The notes below the pieces were generated by a model, which saw only the letters and a program-made list of their open reading frames with translations, was not told where the DNA came from and searched no databases. From Kalymmatonema hyalinum WJT4-NPBG1 (GTDB lineage: Bacteria; Cyanobacteriota; Cyanobacteriia; Cyanobacteriales; Nostocaceae), in contig JAHHIB010000066.1 in the NCBI GenBank assembly GCA_019359075.1, positions 1 to 50,674 of the forward strand: DNA of 50,674 nucleotides, given 5' to 3'. The position numbers were made by a program, and so were the translations under genes. Shown in pieces: positions 26,214-36,108 of the stretch. Position 1 is the stretch's first letter. The number at the start of each line of letters is the position of its first letter.

Positions 26214-29200
26214 TCAAGGACACGTACCGCGTTGGGCTTGGCTAACAGCGTATTTCAAGTTAGTACCATACTCAGAAGGAGCGTTTTCGTAACCGCCAAC
26301 ATTTGCATTTTGGGCAGCACATAGCAAAGTTTTCACCCAAGCATCGTCTCGCCCGACTTCCCTGTAAAACTCACTTGGCTGTTTTGTGGATGGTGTAGTA
26401 AAGCGTTGAGCGAATAAATCAGGTGGTTGACTTAGCAACGCTGTGTCATAGCTCCAGAAACGGTTAGGCTTGGAAGCATTAGTGTCATTATCAGTCAGTG
26501 TTTGCCAAGGAGCTATGGCATAGTTACTGTGTTTAAACTGGATGAAAGAACCAGCTACTGTGTGGCTTTTGCCTTCCCAGCGTTCTAAGTAACGCACAAA
26601 GTTTTCTAAACCACCATTTGTTTTATTAGGGCGTCCTGGTGTGTTACCTTGAGCGAATATGAGGTTTGTTTCTGTGTCTTCTGTGGCGATCTGTATGTTG
26701 TATGGTTTCTCGTCACGGAAACTGAAGCGGAAATTTTTAGATAAAACTGTAATTGCATCAGCAATAACTACTGCCGAACGCCAAGTTTCACCAACGTTGC
26801 AATCAGTAAATTGACCTGGGCGACAGCCAAAGTTGGGATTCAGTGATTGACGTGCATAAAATTTATTACTCCAATCTTTTTCTCTTTTTAAGGAGTTGTC
26901 TAGAAACTCTTCTTGCGTGTGAAGGTTGAAATCCCCTTTGATGTAAACTGGCAGATTAGATACCAAAATGAGTCCCTTCTCTTCTGGCTTGTAGGTAGTG
27001 TTACGGCTTAAGTTACTGCCATTAATTAGCACGATGGCATTAGGCCGTCGAGTTGGATCTACTTTGAAGTCGGTAGCACTCACATCTCTACTTGCAGCAT
27101 TACTTTTGTTATCGAGTGCATCATCACGGGTTGCATAGATAATGCCACTGTTTGGTATCAGATACTCTTGTGGGGTACCAGTACCAATCTTTGTCGTACG
27201 CAGTTTGTCTAAATCTAAAACTGTAACCCGAACTTCTATAGGTGTATTTTCAGGTCGCGCATCAAAAAAGCTCGTTTCATAAATTGCTCTGTGAGGTACA
27301 GGTGGATTAGAACTGGGTGTCAAGGTACTATTGAGAATTTGAATGGCACAAACAGCTGTATCAATTGCCGAATTATTAGCTACTGATAGCGGTTTACCTG
27401 CGCTATATTGTTTCAAAGCATTTCTTAAAGGTTCATTGACAAAACGTCCATCACGAAATACTAATCTTGCCTGTTGTTCTAGTTGACTGTTGTAAGTAGA
27501 TATGGCGCTTGCTCTAGTTCCAGAATATGGAGGATAGACAACACCATTATTAGATTTGCCAGAGGTTGTCGCTAAATCGGCGTCGGGATTTTTCGCAGTA
27601 GATAATAATATGTTCTGGTTTTGGGCTGTGATATCACTTGTAGGATCGTAGAAGCTACTTATACAGGCTATAGGCATCTGATCCTTTCCTGAATTATCCT
27701 CACCTGTAGGTTTTTTATAGAAGTAAACAGCTGTAACTCTCATGAGCAAGTCACCCATGACCTTAAGATTTGCTGTCAGATTACCAGCATCTGTCATAGG
27801 CGTGGAATCAGACCAGACAATTATTGGGTCTTTACCTTTGAACTGGAGACTGTTAACCTTAATTCTGTTTGGATCAGTATTACTCGCATCTACAAAGTTT
27901 GTGTCCCAACTTGGACGTGACGCACTCAAGAAAGACCTGGGTTGAATGCCTGGAGTAATAGAATCAACATCAGCATCCCACGGATAGGAAGCAGTTGGAT
28001 CTGAATTGGGACCGTCAACATAAATTCCTGCACCCGTGACGACTCGCAAGCCGCCAACGACATCCAGAAGACTTTGGGGTTTTTGTGCTGCTGATTTTTC
28101 CCAAAAGCCGTCTCGGTTCGCCCCTAAATCTTTTAACTGATAATCTTGTAATTGATATGCTTGGGAAAAGCGCTCACGAGTTGCAGTGCTATTATTTCCA
28201 TTCTTATCAATATCCCATTGCTTACCAACAATGGTCTGTCCTTCTGACGAACTCACAAATTTACCTTTGGCTGCGTCAAACCATAATTGAGGTAAATTAT
28301 TGCCAACCAAAATGCGATCGCCAATTTTTTGTTCTCTACCTGCTTTTGCTTGTTCTTCTGGCTTTGTAGCAGCTAAGTAAATTTTGTTACTACCATTTTC
28401 TTTAATCCCTATCTTGGCATAATTTGTAGCACTTGTACCATTAGCAGGATCATAAGGAAATATCCATGCGTCTACTGGTCGTAGAGAGTTACCACTTTCT
28501 TGAAGAGGACTATTTGTCTTAAAGTCATAAATTCCATATACAAGAGGTTCATCACCAGATACGATTTCAGGAACTTCAGCGTATGGAACGCGGCGTGTTC
28601 GCTTTCTAAAGTAAATTTTTAACTTTTCATTCCGAACATGATCACGATTTAAAGTGGGGTCAGCATCTAAATCTCCGTTTATTTGCTGTTGAACCTCATC
28701 TGGAAGAGCTACATTATTTGTTGCTTGCACTAAACGGTCAATTCGTTTTGCATATGCCTCATCGTTATATGCTGCTGTATTTCCGTAAACAGATGGAGGT
28801 ACAGTTTTATTTGTGTTATTTATAAATTCACTTCTAATTATGCTGCTAGACCTATAAGATTGGTCAAATAAATCTATCTGTACATTATTACCGCCAGAAG
28901 TTTCTGTAATACTACTATCTATTACATTTCCAGCGACAATAATCTTGCTGTTTTCTTCTTTAAAATAGCAAGATTTAGGACTGCTGACTAGATAATACCT
29001 AATAGGATTTGTTCCCGCTTTTGTTAGCAAGTTACCATTAGTGAAGACGCGGCCATTCAGATTTATACCTTGCTCAGGAGCAATTTGTAAATCATCTTCA
29101 AAGATAATGAAATTATTATTAAGAGGTATTCTTTCTCGGTCTTGCTGATATTCTAGAGCTATAAAACCGTTATTACCTGTAGATTTTTCATATTTATAAA

Positions 29201-29972
29201 TATCTAGCCCTGTTAAATATGTAATCGGTACAGTTGTGGTAAAAACAAAAATGCTTTTTTTTAGGTTCTCACCGACTTTGTACCAACCTTGAGTACTGAC
29301 CAAGTTTCCACTAGTGGTAAACAAGCTCTTACATGGAATACTAAAACTACTCTCGTCCATCGGCGGTGTTCTTGCTTCTAAGACAGTTCTAGCTCTGTTA
29401 GTAGTTGGAGTCCGAAAGTAAATCCCATAGAGAGTGTAACTATCAAATTTACCGTTATTATTCGTATCTACAGGATATTTCCAAGCAGTTTTTAGAGTTT
29501 TTTCGTTTTCTGGTATATTGGTTGTATTATTAACCAGTGTTAACTGTATTTCATCGCCAAAAGTGAACTGGTTAAGATTGTCGTTAATAACTTGGCTGAG
29601 TACGTTGTCTGAAGGAGTTGTGCTTGGTAATCTCGGGTATCTAAATAACTGTTCTATTTTTGCTTTTGCTCTTTCAAGGGCTGGTGATGCTGCGTTTAAA
29701 ACAGCCTCATTGACTCGGACATTACTAGCATTTTTCGCACGTTCAAAAGACCGAAATAAAATAGCCGTTGTCAGCAGCACAACTACCAGTGCAACCATTG
29801 CTACTGTCGGTAACACAAAACCAGCATTCGCGCTTGCTCGTTGTCTCCTCTTAGTAACCAGCAAAGCCCTTAACAGCCATAAAATTTGTTTTTTAATTGC
29901 ATATGCATTTTTTTTAATAATTTGTCTATAAAATTTATTTATGTTCTTTAAGATTCGACGATGGTGAGACAT
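26214..29972 (-). CDS. hpsA: Hormogonium polysaccharide biosynthesis protein HpsA
   Basis: The 1252-residue protein is HpsA of the hps system. It begins with a very basic 50-residue cytoplasmic leader (KRRQRASANA) and one membrane helix (about 52-73, AGFVLPTVAMVALVVVLL), then a large extracytoplasmic domain rich in Asn, Thr and aromatic residues, with few Cys. The start of the helix resembles a prepilin site, but the +5 position is Thr56, not Glu. In Nostoc punctiforme hpsA is strongly induced in hormogonia and required for motility; its biochemical function is not known. The start at 29972 is preceded by a GGTAGGTAAGCAGGT leader. It heads the leftward hpsA-B-C-D block. Confidence 0.9.
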   Translation of the reverse strand: MSHHRRILKNINKFYRQIIKKNAYAIKKQILWLLRALLVTKRRQRASANAGFVLPTVAMVALVVVLLTTAILFRSFERAKNASNVRVNEAVLNAASPALERAKAKIEQLFRYPRLPSTTPSDNVLSQVINDNLNQFTFGDEIQLTLVNNTTNIPENEKTLKTAWKYPVDTNNNGKFDSYTLYGIYFRTPTTNRARTVLEARTPPMDESSFSIPCKSLFTTSGNLVSTQGWYKVGENLKKSIFVFTTTVPITYLTGLDIYKYEKSTGNNGFIALEYQQDRERIPLNNNFIIFEDDLQIAPEQGINLNGRVFTNGNLLTKAGTNPIRYYLVSSPKSCYFKEENSKIIVAGNVIDSSITETSGGNNVQIDLFDQSYRSSSIIRSEFINNTNKTVPPSVYGNTAAYNDEAYAKRIDRLVQATNNVALPDEVQQQINGDLDADPTLNRDHVRNEKLKIYFRKRTRRVPYAEVPEIVSGDEPLVYGIYDFKTNSPLQESGNSLRPVDAWIFPYDPANGTSATNYAKIGIKENGSNKIYLAATKPEEQAKAGREQKIGDRILVGNNLPQLWFDAAKGKFVSSSEGQTIVGKQWDIDKNGNNSTATRERFSQAYQLQDYQLKDLGANRDGFWEKSAAQKPQSLLDVVGGLRVVTGAGIYVDGPNSDPTASYPWDADVDSITPGIQPRSFLSASRPSWDTNFVDASNTDPNRIKVNSLQFKGKDPIIVWSDSTPMTDAGNLTANLKVMGDLLMRVTAVYFYKKPTGEDNSGKDQMPIACISSFYDPTSDITAQNQNILLSTAKNPDADLATTSGKSNNGVVYPPYSGTRASAISTYNSQLEQQARLVFRDGRFVNEPLRNALKQYSAGKPLSVANNSAIDTAVCAIQILNSTLTPSSNPPVPHRAIYETSFFDARPENTPIEVRVTVLDLDKLRTTKIGTGTPQEYLIPNSGIIYATRDDALDNKSNAASRDVSATDFKVDPTRRPNAIVLINGSNLSRNTTYKPEEKGLILVSNLPVYIKGDFNLHTQEEFLDNSLKREKDWSNKFYARQSLNPNFGCRPGQFTDCNVGETWRSAVVIADAITVLSKNFRFSFRDEKPYNIQIATEDTETNLIFAQGNTPGRPNKTNGGLENFVRYLERWEGKSHTVAGSFIQFKHSNYAIAPWQTLTDNDTNASKPNRFWSYDTALLSQPPDLFAQRFTTPSTKQPSEFYREVGRDDAWVKTLLCAAQNANVGGYENAPSEYGTNLKYAVSQAQRGTCP

Positions 29973-30302
29973 ACCTGCTTACCTACCAATTTTTATAATG
30001 AGAAAACCACATATATATAGATATATACACAGAGAAATTATCTGTTGTTATCTGCGTCCAACAGAAGTGCATCTGCGGTTCCAAATAGTTTGAAACAGAT
30101 TGAGGTAACTGCATGAAAATAATGTTAGGAAAGTAAATTTATAGTACCCACTTGTTAGATAAAACTTATCAATCTATCGCAAATGAATATTAGACAAATA
30201 AAAACCTCCCCTTGATAGGGAGGTATTAAGAGAAAATGAAAATTTGAAACAATAACAAAGCCCATCTCCTACTAGGAGAGGGGTTGGGGAGAGGTTACAG
30301 TG
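29973..30302. other. hpsA promoter region and rpmB 3' flank
   Basis: No gene is visible. The hpsA side (29973-30110) is A/T-rich and probably contains the promoter; hormogonium genes often depend on SigJ-type factors, but I could not identify such a box. The rpmB side contains a terminator hairpin at 30204-30224 and a repeat at about 30260-30297 (CCCATCTCCTACTAGGAGAG). Confidence 0.4.
30197..30224 (-). terminator. Rho-independent terminator of rpmB
   Basis: Read on the minus strand, ACCTCCC, a 7-base loop and GGGAGGT are followed by TTTTATTT. The stem plus T tract, 80 bases beyond the rpmB stop codon, fits an intrinsic terminator. The immediate bases are 30204-30224, with the T tract at 30197-30203. 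Confidence 0.65.
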
Positions 30303-30539
30303 TTAGTAATGATTCAGGTTAATTCCAGCTTCTTTCGCCATTGCTTCTAACCCTTTGAGTTGTAGGGTTTTGATTGCTTTAGTAGATATGCGCAGTTTGA
30401 CCCAACGCTTTCCACTTTCCCACCAAATGCGCTTAGTTTGCAGGTTCACTTGCTGAAGACGCTTGGTACGGCGGTGGGAGTGGGAAATTGCAAAGGCGTT
30501 ATTTGCCTTTTTGCCTGTTAATTCACAACGACGGGACAT
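30303..30539 (-). CDS. rpmB: 50S ribosomal protein L28
   Basis: The 78-residue protein from the ATG at 30539 is ribosomal protein L28, a component of the large subunit. The family start [20 protein letters not shown] is followed by [13 protein letters not shown] and the [21 protein letters not shown] segment. The longer open frame to 30593 adds an unconserved N-terminus. The single Cys near the start means the zinc-binding CxxC form is absent, as in many cyanobacteria. It is monocistronic, between hpsA and htpG, with its own terminator. Confidence 0.96.
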   Translation of the reverse strand: MSRRCELTGKKANNAFAISHSHRRTKRLQQVNLQTKRIWWESGKRWVKLRISTKAIKTLQLKGLEAMAKEAGINLNHY

Positions 30540-30593
30540 TGTCAGAAACTCCGATTTTTCTTTTGCACAATCTATCATTATATGAAATTGCAT

Positions 30594-30927
30594 CCAGCTT
30601 CGAGGGCGATTTATCCTTGTTCCTGAGTTAATTGCCTAGGAACGCGGAACCTCACCCCCCTCTCTGCTGGCACAAAGGGGGGTATTGGATTATTTCTTCC
30701 CCTCCTCGCTTGCACGCCTTAGGGTTAGGGGTGGGGTTCTTCTTATGCGTGTCAACTTAAGCGAAAAGTCATTATTGACAAGCATTTGAGCATTTTCCAA
30801 TGTATCATCTAGATTTTCGATGCTCCCTTAAAAAGGGGGGAAATAAAACTTTAGTCCCTTTTTAAGGGGATCGAATACGACGGTAAATTGCGTGTTTGAG
30901 CGTGATTGTTGACAGCAATGGGTTCTT
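30594..30927. other. Intergenic region between rpmB and htpG with repeats
   Basis: No gene is visible. An imperfect inverted repeat covers about 30641-30741 (AACCTCACCCC near the left, GGGGTGGGGTT near the right). Around 30825-30870, CCCTTAAAAAGGGGGG and TCCCTTTTTAAGGGGA are pairable, and may end the htpG transcript. Confidence 0.45.
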
Positions 30928-32916
30928 TTACTTTGCAGCCTCCTGTGTCAGCTTGGTGAGTACCTCATTAGAACGCTCAACAAAGGATTTCATTCCTTCA
31001 GCGTCAAAACCTTTTTGAGACATCAGCGCCAAATCATATATATGTTGGCAAACCAAGTTCACGAGCTGTCCGCTTGGCGATTGAACATCACCTTGAATAA
31101 TGTTACCTTGGCTCAGATCCGCTAAATTTTGAATCAGTGGGTGAGCAGTATTGACTAGGAAAATGTGGTCTTCAGGAAACTCTGCTGTTTGCTGCTGCAT
31201 TAAAGCGTTCATTTCCCGCAGGCGGCGCAAAATCTCTGGCAAAAGCACCATTGCCGGTGGTGTCCCTTGCGGATCGTCGGCTTTCAAAGCTTCGGTGCGG
31301 ATATTCAGCTTGGGTTTGTTGAGAGCTTTCTCGAATAGCTCTTTGATAACCTCAGTTCTGGTTTTATTCGTCTTCGGATCAACAATTTCCCCAGCTTTGT
31401 CTTGATCGAGCAGAGTGCTGTCTAAGTCGGAGTCTACGCGGGTAAATTTGACATCCTGATGCTCCCTCTCCAAGAAGTTGATGAAGTGGGTATCAATAAA
31501 GGAGTCTAGAAACAGGACTTCTAAACCTTGATTTTTGTGCAGTTCTATGTATGGAGCTTGCGCCGCTTCATCGGTGGCGTAGAAGGCACGGTTTTCGTGA
31601 CGTTCTTTATTGCGTTCTAGGTACTCCTTAAGGGTGGTATACGGCAATTTTGGAGTGTCTTTCTCCTCGTTTGCTGAAGTTACATCTTGCCAAACATCGC
31701 CTTCTTGAGATTGTACCTCAACTGCTGCGGTAGCCGTTGACTGTTGAGCGCTGCTTGGTTGATAGGTGCTGCGGAAGACGATGATATCTTCGACTTGTTT
31801 TTTGAATTTCTCGTCGTTGAGAACGCCGAATTTTACGAAGGTACCCAAGTCTTTCCAAGCGCTGATGTATTGTTCGCGGTTGTCGCGGTAAAGTTCTTTG
31901 AGGCGATCGCCTACTTTCTTGGCAATGTAGTCACCAATTTTCCGCACGGTGCGATCAGTTTGCAACGCACTCCGTGATACGTTCAACGGAATATCTGTGC
32001 TATCAATCACACCCCGCATTGGCAGGAGAAATTGTGGGATAATTTCCTCACAGTGGTCGCTGACAAAAACTTGGTTGCAGAAGAGCTTGATTTGCCCTTT
32101 AGTGACATCCACATCCGGTCTCATTTTGGGGAAATACAGAATACCGTTGATGATAAAGGGATAGTCAGTATTCAGATGCACCCAAAGCAACGGCTCTTCT
32201 TGGAAAGGATACAGGTAGCGGTAAAACTCTAAATAATCTTCTTGACTCAAGCTATTGGGAGTCTCTCGCCATACTGCTCTTTGCTTATTTAACACCTCGC
32301 CATCAAGTTTGATGGGTACTGGCATGAAATCGCAATATGTTTTAATAAGCTGCTTAATGCGTGCTGCTTCTAAATACTCCTGTTCTTCCTCTTGCAGAGT
32401 CAGGGTAATCGTAGTACCGCGAGTTGTACGAGAAGAATCTTCTAGGGTGAACTCTGGAGAACCGTCGCAACTCCAGTGAACCGCTTGCGCCCCTTCTTTG
32501 TAGGACAAGGTATCGATTTCTACCTTTTGTGCCACCATGAAGGAGGAGTAGAAGCCAAGACCAAAGTGACCGATAATCGGTTGGTCTGATTTGCCTTCGT
32601 ACTTGTGTATAAATTCTTCAGCACTAGAGAAGGCGACCTGGTTAATGTATTTCTTGACCTCCTCTGCCGTCAGTCCGATACCATTGTCGGTAATCGAGAG
32701 GGTCTTTTTGTCTTTGTCTATAGCAATTTGAATTTCCGGTTCGCCGATTTCATCGGAATACTCCCCAGCGCGAGATACCATTTTCAACTTTTGGATGGCA
32801 TCTACGGCGTTGGAAACCAGTTCCCGCAAGAAGATTTCATGGTCGGAGTAGAGGGACTTCTTGATAATCGGGAAAATATTCTCAGTATGAATACTGATTG
32901 TGCCTTGTTCTAGCAT
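30928..32916 (-). CDS. htpG: Molecular chaperone HtpG (Hsp90)
   Basis: The 662-residue protein is a bacterial Hsp90. The N-terminal GHKL ATPase keeps the Mg-binding helix ELVSNAVDAIQK (about 32-43), DNGIGLT (77-83) and the lid motif GHFGLGFYSSFMV (116-128). The middle domain includes DSTDIPLNVSRSALQTD, with the catalytic Arg, at about 330. The C-terminal dimerisation domain ends without the eukaryotic MEEVD. In cyanobacteria HtpG protects phycobilisome linker and heat-shocked proteins. I looked for a CIRCE element upstream and did not find one. The segment around 400-415 (QPSSAQQSTATAAVEVQSQE) is a variable linker. Confidence 0.97.
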   Translation of the reverse strand: MLEQGTISIHTENIFPIIKKSLYSDHEIFLRELVSNAVDAIQKLKMVSRAGEYSDEIGEPEIQIAIDKDKKTLSITDNGIGLTAEEVKKYINQVAFSSAEEFIHKYEGKSDQPIIGHFGLGFYSSFMVAQKVEIDTLSYKEGAQAVHWSCDGSPEFTLEDSSRTTRGTTITLTLQEEEQEYLEAARIKQLIKTYCDFMPVPIKLDGEVLNKQRAVWRETPNSLSQEDYLEFYRYLYPFQEEPLLWVHLNTDYPFIINGILYFPKMRPDVDVTKGQIKLFCNQVFVSDHCEEIIPQFLLPMRGVIDSTDIPLNVSRSALQTDRTVRKIGDYIAKKVGDRLKELYRDNREQYISAWKDLGTFVKFGVLNDEKFKKQVEDIIVFRSTYQPSSAQQSTATAAVEVQSQEGDVWQDVTSANEEKDTPKLPYTTLKEYLERNKERHENRAFYATDEAAQAPYIELHKNQGLEVLFLDSFIDTHFINFLEREHQDVKFTRVDSDLDSTLLDQDKAGEIVDPKTNKTRTEVIKELFEKALNKPKLNIRTEALKADDPQGTPPAMVLLPEILRRLREMNALMQQQTAEFPEDHIFLVNTAHPLIQNLADLSQGNIIQGDVQSPSGQLVNLVCQHIYDLALMSQKGFDAEGMKSFVERSNEVLTKLTQEAAK

Positions 32917-33617
32917 AACTGATAATCTTCAATGCAAGTATCTGAATGATAACTGAGGCAAAACCCCGCAGTACCCCTATCTACACCTAAAGCCTAATTT
33001 AGGTGGTTAGTTAATAACTACCCTCATCTTAAAGGGCAGATATAGGGATTCTACCCATTAGGATTTTATGGTGCGTGTAAGGGCGATCGCTCCTAGTTTG
33101 CAGCATTGATTACCCGATATCAGGGATTCGGATTTCCCTACCAATTTGCCGAAAGCTGCTATTAGCGTTCAATTTATACAATTTTTAGCCCTCTTTTCTG
33201 AGTCTAGAGAAAGAAAAATTCCACTCCTAATACACTTGTACTGTTATTTGTGCGATTACCTCTACTACAGCAAATATTGGGTTAAGGTAGTCCTTACTAA
33301 CTAACTTGTAAGTTGTCAAGCCTATAAAATACATTTTTTTTTATTTGAAAATATTTGAAAATAGATTAATTTTTAATATTTTCATGGTAAAAGTAGCACT
33401 GTTGATTATTATTCGTTGCTACCAAAGCAATACCATTGAGACAATCTCAAGAGTACTTTTGTGCTAAAGAGTATTTTGATGGCATCTATCCTCTTTGGTT
33501 CTACTATTCGTAATTCTTAAAACGGAAAACGAGTAGGGTAGAAGTTACGTGGCAGACTGTTACATCTGCAATGCGAGAAAGGCGAATCTACAATTTAACC
33601 TGGGTGTTACTTGAGAC
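32917..33617. other. Long regulatory/intergenic region between htpG and ssuA
   Basis: About 700 bases without a gene, with divergent transcription on each side. It contains a 48-base repeat copy at 33099-33146. From 33200 to 33420 the DNA is very A/T-rich. The ssuA promoter must be in the right half, but I could not identify a confident NtcA or CysR/CbbR-type box. No small RNA was recognised. Confidence 0.4.
33099..33146 (+). repeat. 48-base direct repeat, left copy
   Basis: TGCAGCATTGATTACCCGAT continues through ATATCAGGGATTCGGATTTC to CCTACCAATT. An identical copy in the same orientation is at 39169-39216, on the other side of the ssu cluster. The bases just before each copy are also similar (GATCGCTC against CATCGCTC). 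Confidence 0.9.
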
Positions 33618-34718
33618 ATGAATCTTTTTATCCTGTTAAAGCCGCTGTCAAATCTCACAAGTTTTTTTAGCCAATGCATCAGATTTCTGAAGCAGGATAG
33701 GGCTAAATTTTTTGCACTGCTATTTACTTTTGGTTTGTGCGTAAGTTTGGGCTTTTCTGGTTGTACTTCTAGTAACGTTCAAAGTTCTACTCAAAGTTCT
33801 ACTCAAAGTTCTACTGCCGAGGCGATCGCTAATACCTCGCCAGCTGCTGTTAAGGTTGTGCGGATGGGTTATCAAAAATCTGCTGTTCTAGCTTTGGTGA
33901 AGCAACAAGGCACTTTAGAAAAACAACTGTCTTCTTCTGGGGTTGCTGTCAAGTGGGCAGAGTTTCCCGCTGGTCCCCCGATAATGGAAGCCTTGAACGC
34001 AAACAGTATCGATTTCGGGGTTGTAGGGGAGGGACCACCAGTATTTGCGCAATCAGCGGATGTCCCACTCGTGTATGTCGGCAATTCCTCAGCAAGCCCA
34101 GAGGGGTTGGCGATTTTAGTTCGTAACGATTCCCCAATTAAGACTGTAGCTGAGCTCAAAGGTAAAAAAGTTGGCTTCGCCAAAGGTTCGAGTGCTCATT
34201 TTATGTTGGTGCAAGCCTTGGCATCAGCCCAATTGCAATACACTGACATTCAGCCTGCTTATCTTTCCCCAGCAGATGCCCGTGCTGTCTTTGAACAAGG
34301 TAAAATTGACGCTTGGGCAATTTGGGATCCATTTCTCGCAGCAGCTCAAAAGCATGGGGGAGCGCGGATTTTAAGAGATGGTAAGGGTCTGGCGTCATGG
34401 AGGGAATTTTATGTGACATCGCGGAACTTTGCCAACGCGAATCCGGAACTTGTCAAGCAAATTCTCGAGTCGGTGGACAAGGTAGGGGACTGGGCAAAGA
34501 AAAATCCCCGCCAAGTCGCAGAAATACTCTCACCGCAAATGGGCATTGATGTTGGTTCGTTAGAGCTAGCAGAAAACAGGCGGAAACGTTACGATGTGCT
34601 ACCCGTAAGCAATGAAGTGATTGCAGAGCAACAAAAGGTTGCTGATACATTCTTGCGTCAAAAGTTAATACCCAAACAAATCAAAGTAGCAGATGCCGTT
34701 TGGAATCCCAAGCAGTAA
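33618..34718 (+). CDS. ssuA: Aliphatic sulfonate ABC transporter substrate-binding protein
   Basis: The 366-residue protein is a periplasmic binding protein of the SsuA/TauA/NMT1 family, delivering alkanesulfonates to the SsuBC transporter. The N-terminus has a hydrophobic stretch ending in a lipobox-like GFSGC with Cys49, so it is probably a lipoprotein. A linker of SSTQ units follows, encoded by three 12-base tandem repeats (AAAGTTCTACTC). The binding domain shows VRMGYQKSAVLALVKQQG and then EFPAGPPIMEALNANSIDFG, the usual hinge segments. It is the first gene of the ssuA-D-C-B cluster and is separated from ssuD by 232 bases, so ssuD may have a second promoter. Confidence 0.9.
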   Translation: MNLFILLKPLSNLTSFFSQCIRFLKQDRAKFFALLFTFGLCVSLGFSGCTSSNVQSSTQSSTQSSTAEAIANTSPAAVKVVRMGYQKSAVLALVKQQGTLEKQLSSSGVAVKWAEFPAGPPIMEALNANSIDFGVVGEGPPVFAQSADVPLVYVGNSSASPEGLAILVRNDSPIKTVAELKGKKVGFAKGSSAHFMLVQALASAQLQYTDIQPAYLSPADARAVFEQGKIDAWAIWDPFLAAAQKHGGARILRDGKGLASWREFYVTSRNFANANPELVKQILESVDKVGDWAKKNPRQVAEILSPQMGIDVGSLELAENRRKRYDVLPVSNEVIAEQQKVADTFLRQKLIPKQIKVADAVWNPKQ

Positions 34719-34840
34719 AACTGTCTTTCAAATGTCTGTCTTTCCCACGCTTTTCTCTTGAATAAAAATCTCTAATCTCATAGCTTGCATTCTATTTAGA
34801 ACAGACTGAATTTTTTGATTTTTGAGAAAGTGAAAACGGC

Positions 34841-34868
34841 GTAGAGACGTAGTATATTGCGTCTCTAC
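34841..34868. repeat. GTAGAGACG/CGTCTCTAC hairpin between ssuA and ssuD
   Basis: Arms GTAGAGACG and CGTCTCTAC flank a 10-base loop. It belongs to the same family as 13529-13594 and 20877-20904. Within an operon it could attenuate transcription or stabilise the 3' end of the ssuA messenger. Confidence 0.7.
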
Positions 34869-34950
34869 GACATAAGCCATGAAATGGATGGCTGGGTAGT
34901 TCAAGTATTTTGCAGAAAGTTTAGTAAACGTGTCAAAAGGAGAGGGGTGC

Positions 34951-36084
34951 ATGGAATTACTTTGGTTTATCCCGACACATGGAGATGGTCGCTATTTGGC
35001 AACAGCACTTGGTGGACGCGAATGCAACTTTGTTTACTTTCAGCAAATTGCCCAAGCTATAGATAATTTGGGATTTACTGGGGCTTTGCTACCTACTGGA
35101 CGCTCTTGTGAAGATGCTTGGGTATTGGCTTCGTCTCTGATTGCTGTGACGCGTCAAATGCGTTTTCTGGTTGCGATTCGTCCTGGATTGATGTCTCCTG
35201 GGTTGGCAGCACGGATGGCAGCAACGTTTGACCGCTTATCTAACGGGCGTATGCAAGTTCACGTTGTGACTGGTGGTGATCCGGTGGAATTGGCAGGGGA
35301 CGGTGTGCATCTTTCTCATGATGCGCGTTATGAATTAACCGAGGAATTTTTGACAGTTTGGAAAGAAATTTCAAGTGGTTTAGAAACCAACTTTAGCGGT
35401 AAGTATTTCCAAATCGAGGGTGGAAAACTGTTATTTCCTTCCGTACAAAAGCCTCATCCTCCCTTATGGTTTGGCGGTTCCTCATTTCTTGCACAACAGA
35501 TTGCTGCCAAGCACGTTGATGTCTATTTGACTTGGGGAGAACCACCACAACAAGTGGCTGAAAAAATTGCATCTGTGCGTAAATTAGCAGCAGAACAAGG
35601 TAGAACTATCCGCTTTGGTATTCGTCTACATATCATTGTCCGGGAAACTGCAACACAAGCTTGGGAAGCGGCAAATGAACTGATTAAATATGTGAGTAAC
35701 GAGGCGATCGCCAATGCACAAAAAATCTTTGCCAGGATGGATTCTCAAGGACAGCGTCGCATGACTGAACTGCACAATGGCAGTCGAGAAGCACTAGAAA
35801 TCAGCCCAAATTTGTGGACGGGAGTCGGGTTAGTGCGGGGTGGTGCAGGTACAGCTTTGGTAGGAGATCCTGATACCGTCGTCGCTAGAATGCAGGAGTA
35901 TGCGGAACTGGGAATTGATACCTTTATTCTTTCCGGTTATCCCCACTTAGAAGAAGCTTATCGAGTGGCTGAATTACTCTTTCCTCGCTTACCCCTGCAA
36001 AAACCACTTAACACAAGTAAAACAGAAATGTTCAGTCCTGTTGGCGAACTTATTGGCTTTGAAAACTTCCCTAAACAGCAATAA
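34951..36084 (+). CDS. ssuD: FMNH2-dependent alkanesulfonate monooxygenase
   Basis: SsuD oxidises alkanesulfonates with FMNH2 and O2 to an aldehyde and sulfite, supplying sulfur. The 377-residue length from the ATG at 34951 matches the family; AAAGGAGAGGG (34936-34946) is a good Shine-Dalgarno sequence, so the GTG at 34930 is rejected. The luciferase-like TIM barrel includes [13 protein letters not shown] at the start, [20 protein letters not shown], and [13 protein letters not shown], all typical of SsuD. The arginine-rich mobile loop region is seen as [20 protein letters not shown]. It needs a reductase, SsuE, that is not in the window. It precedes ssuC by 24 bases. Confidence 0.95.
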   Translation: MELLWFIPTHGDGRYLATALGGRECNFVYFQQIAQAIDNLGFTGALLPTGRSCEDAWVLASSLIAVTRQMRFLVAIRPGLMSPGLAARMAATFDRLSNGRMQVHVVTGGDPVELAGDGVHLSHDARYELTEEFLTVWKEISSGLETNFSGKYFQIEGGKLLFPSVQKPHPPLWFGGSSFLAQQIAAKHVDVYLTWGEPPQQVAEKIASVRKLAAEQGRTIRFGIRLHIIVRETATQAWEAANELIKYVSNEAIANAQKIFARMDSQGQRRMTELHNGSREALEISPNLWTGVGLVRGGAGTALVGDPDTVVARMQEYAELGIDTFILSGYPHLEEAYRVAELLFPRLPLQKPLNTSKTEMFSPVGELIGFENFPKQQ

Positions 36085-36108
36085 CAGGCAGTTAAAGGGT
36101 TCTGCGTA

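Noticed and set aside
29518-29931. 137-codon plus-strand ORF opposite the start of hpsA
   Set aside because: It lies fully inside hpsA, whose protein is clearly recognised; the antisense frame is a shadow.
32917-33000. CIRCE element upstream of htpG
   Set aside because: No TTAGCACTC-N9-GAGTGCTAA-like inverted repeat was found; the same applies upstream of clpB.
34930-34950. GTG start for SsuD seven codons upstream
   Set aside because: The stretch contains the AAAGGAGAGGG ribosome site for the ATG at 34951, so it is untranslated leader.
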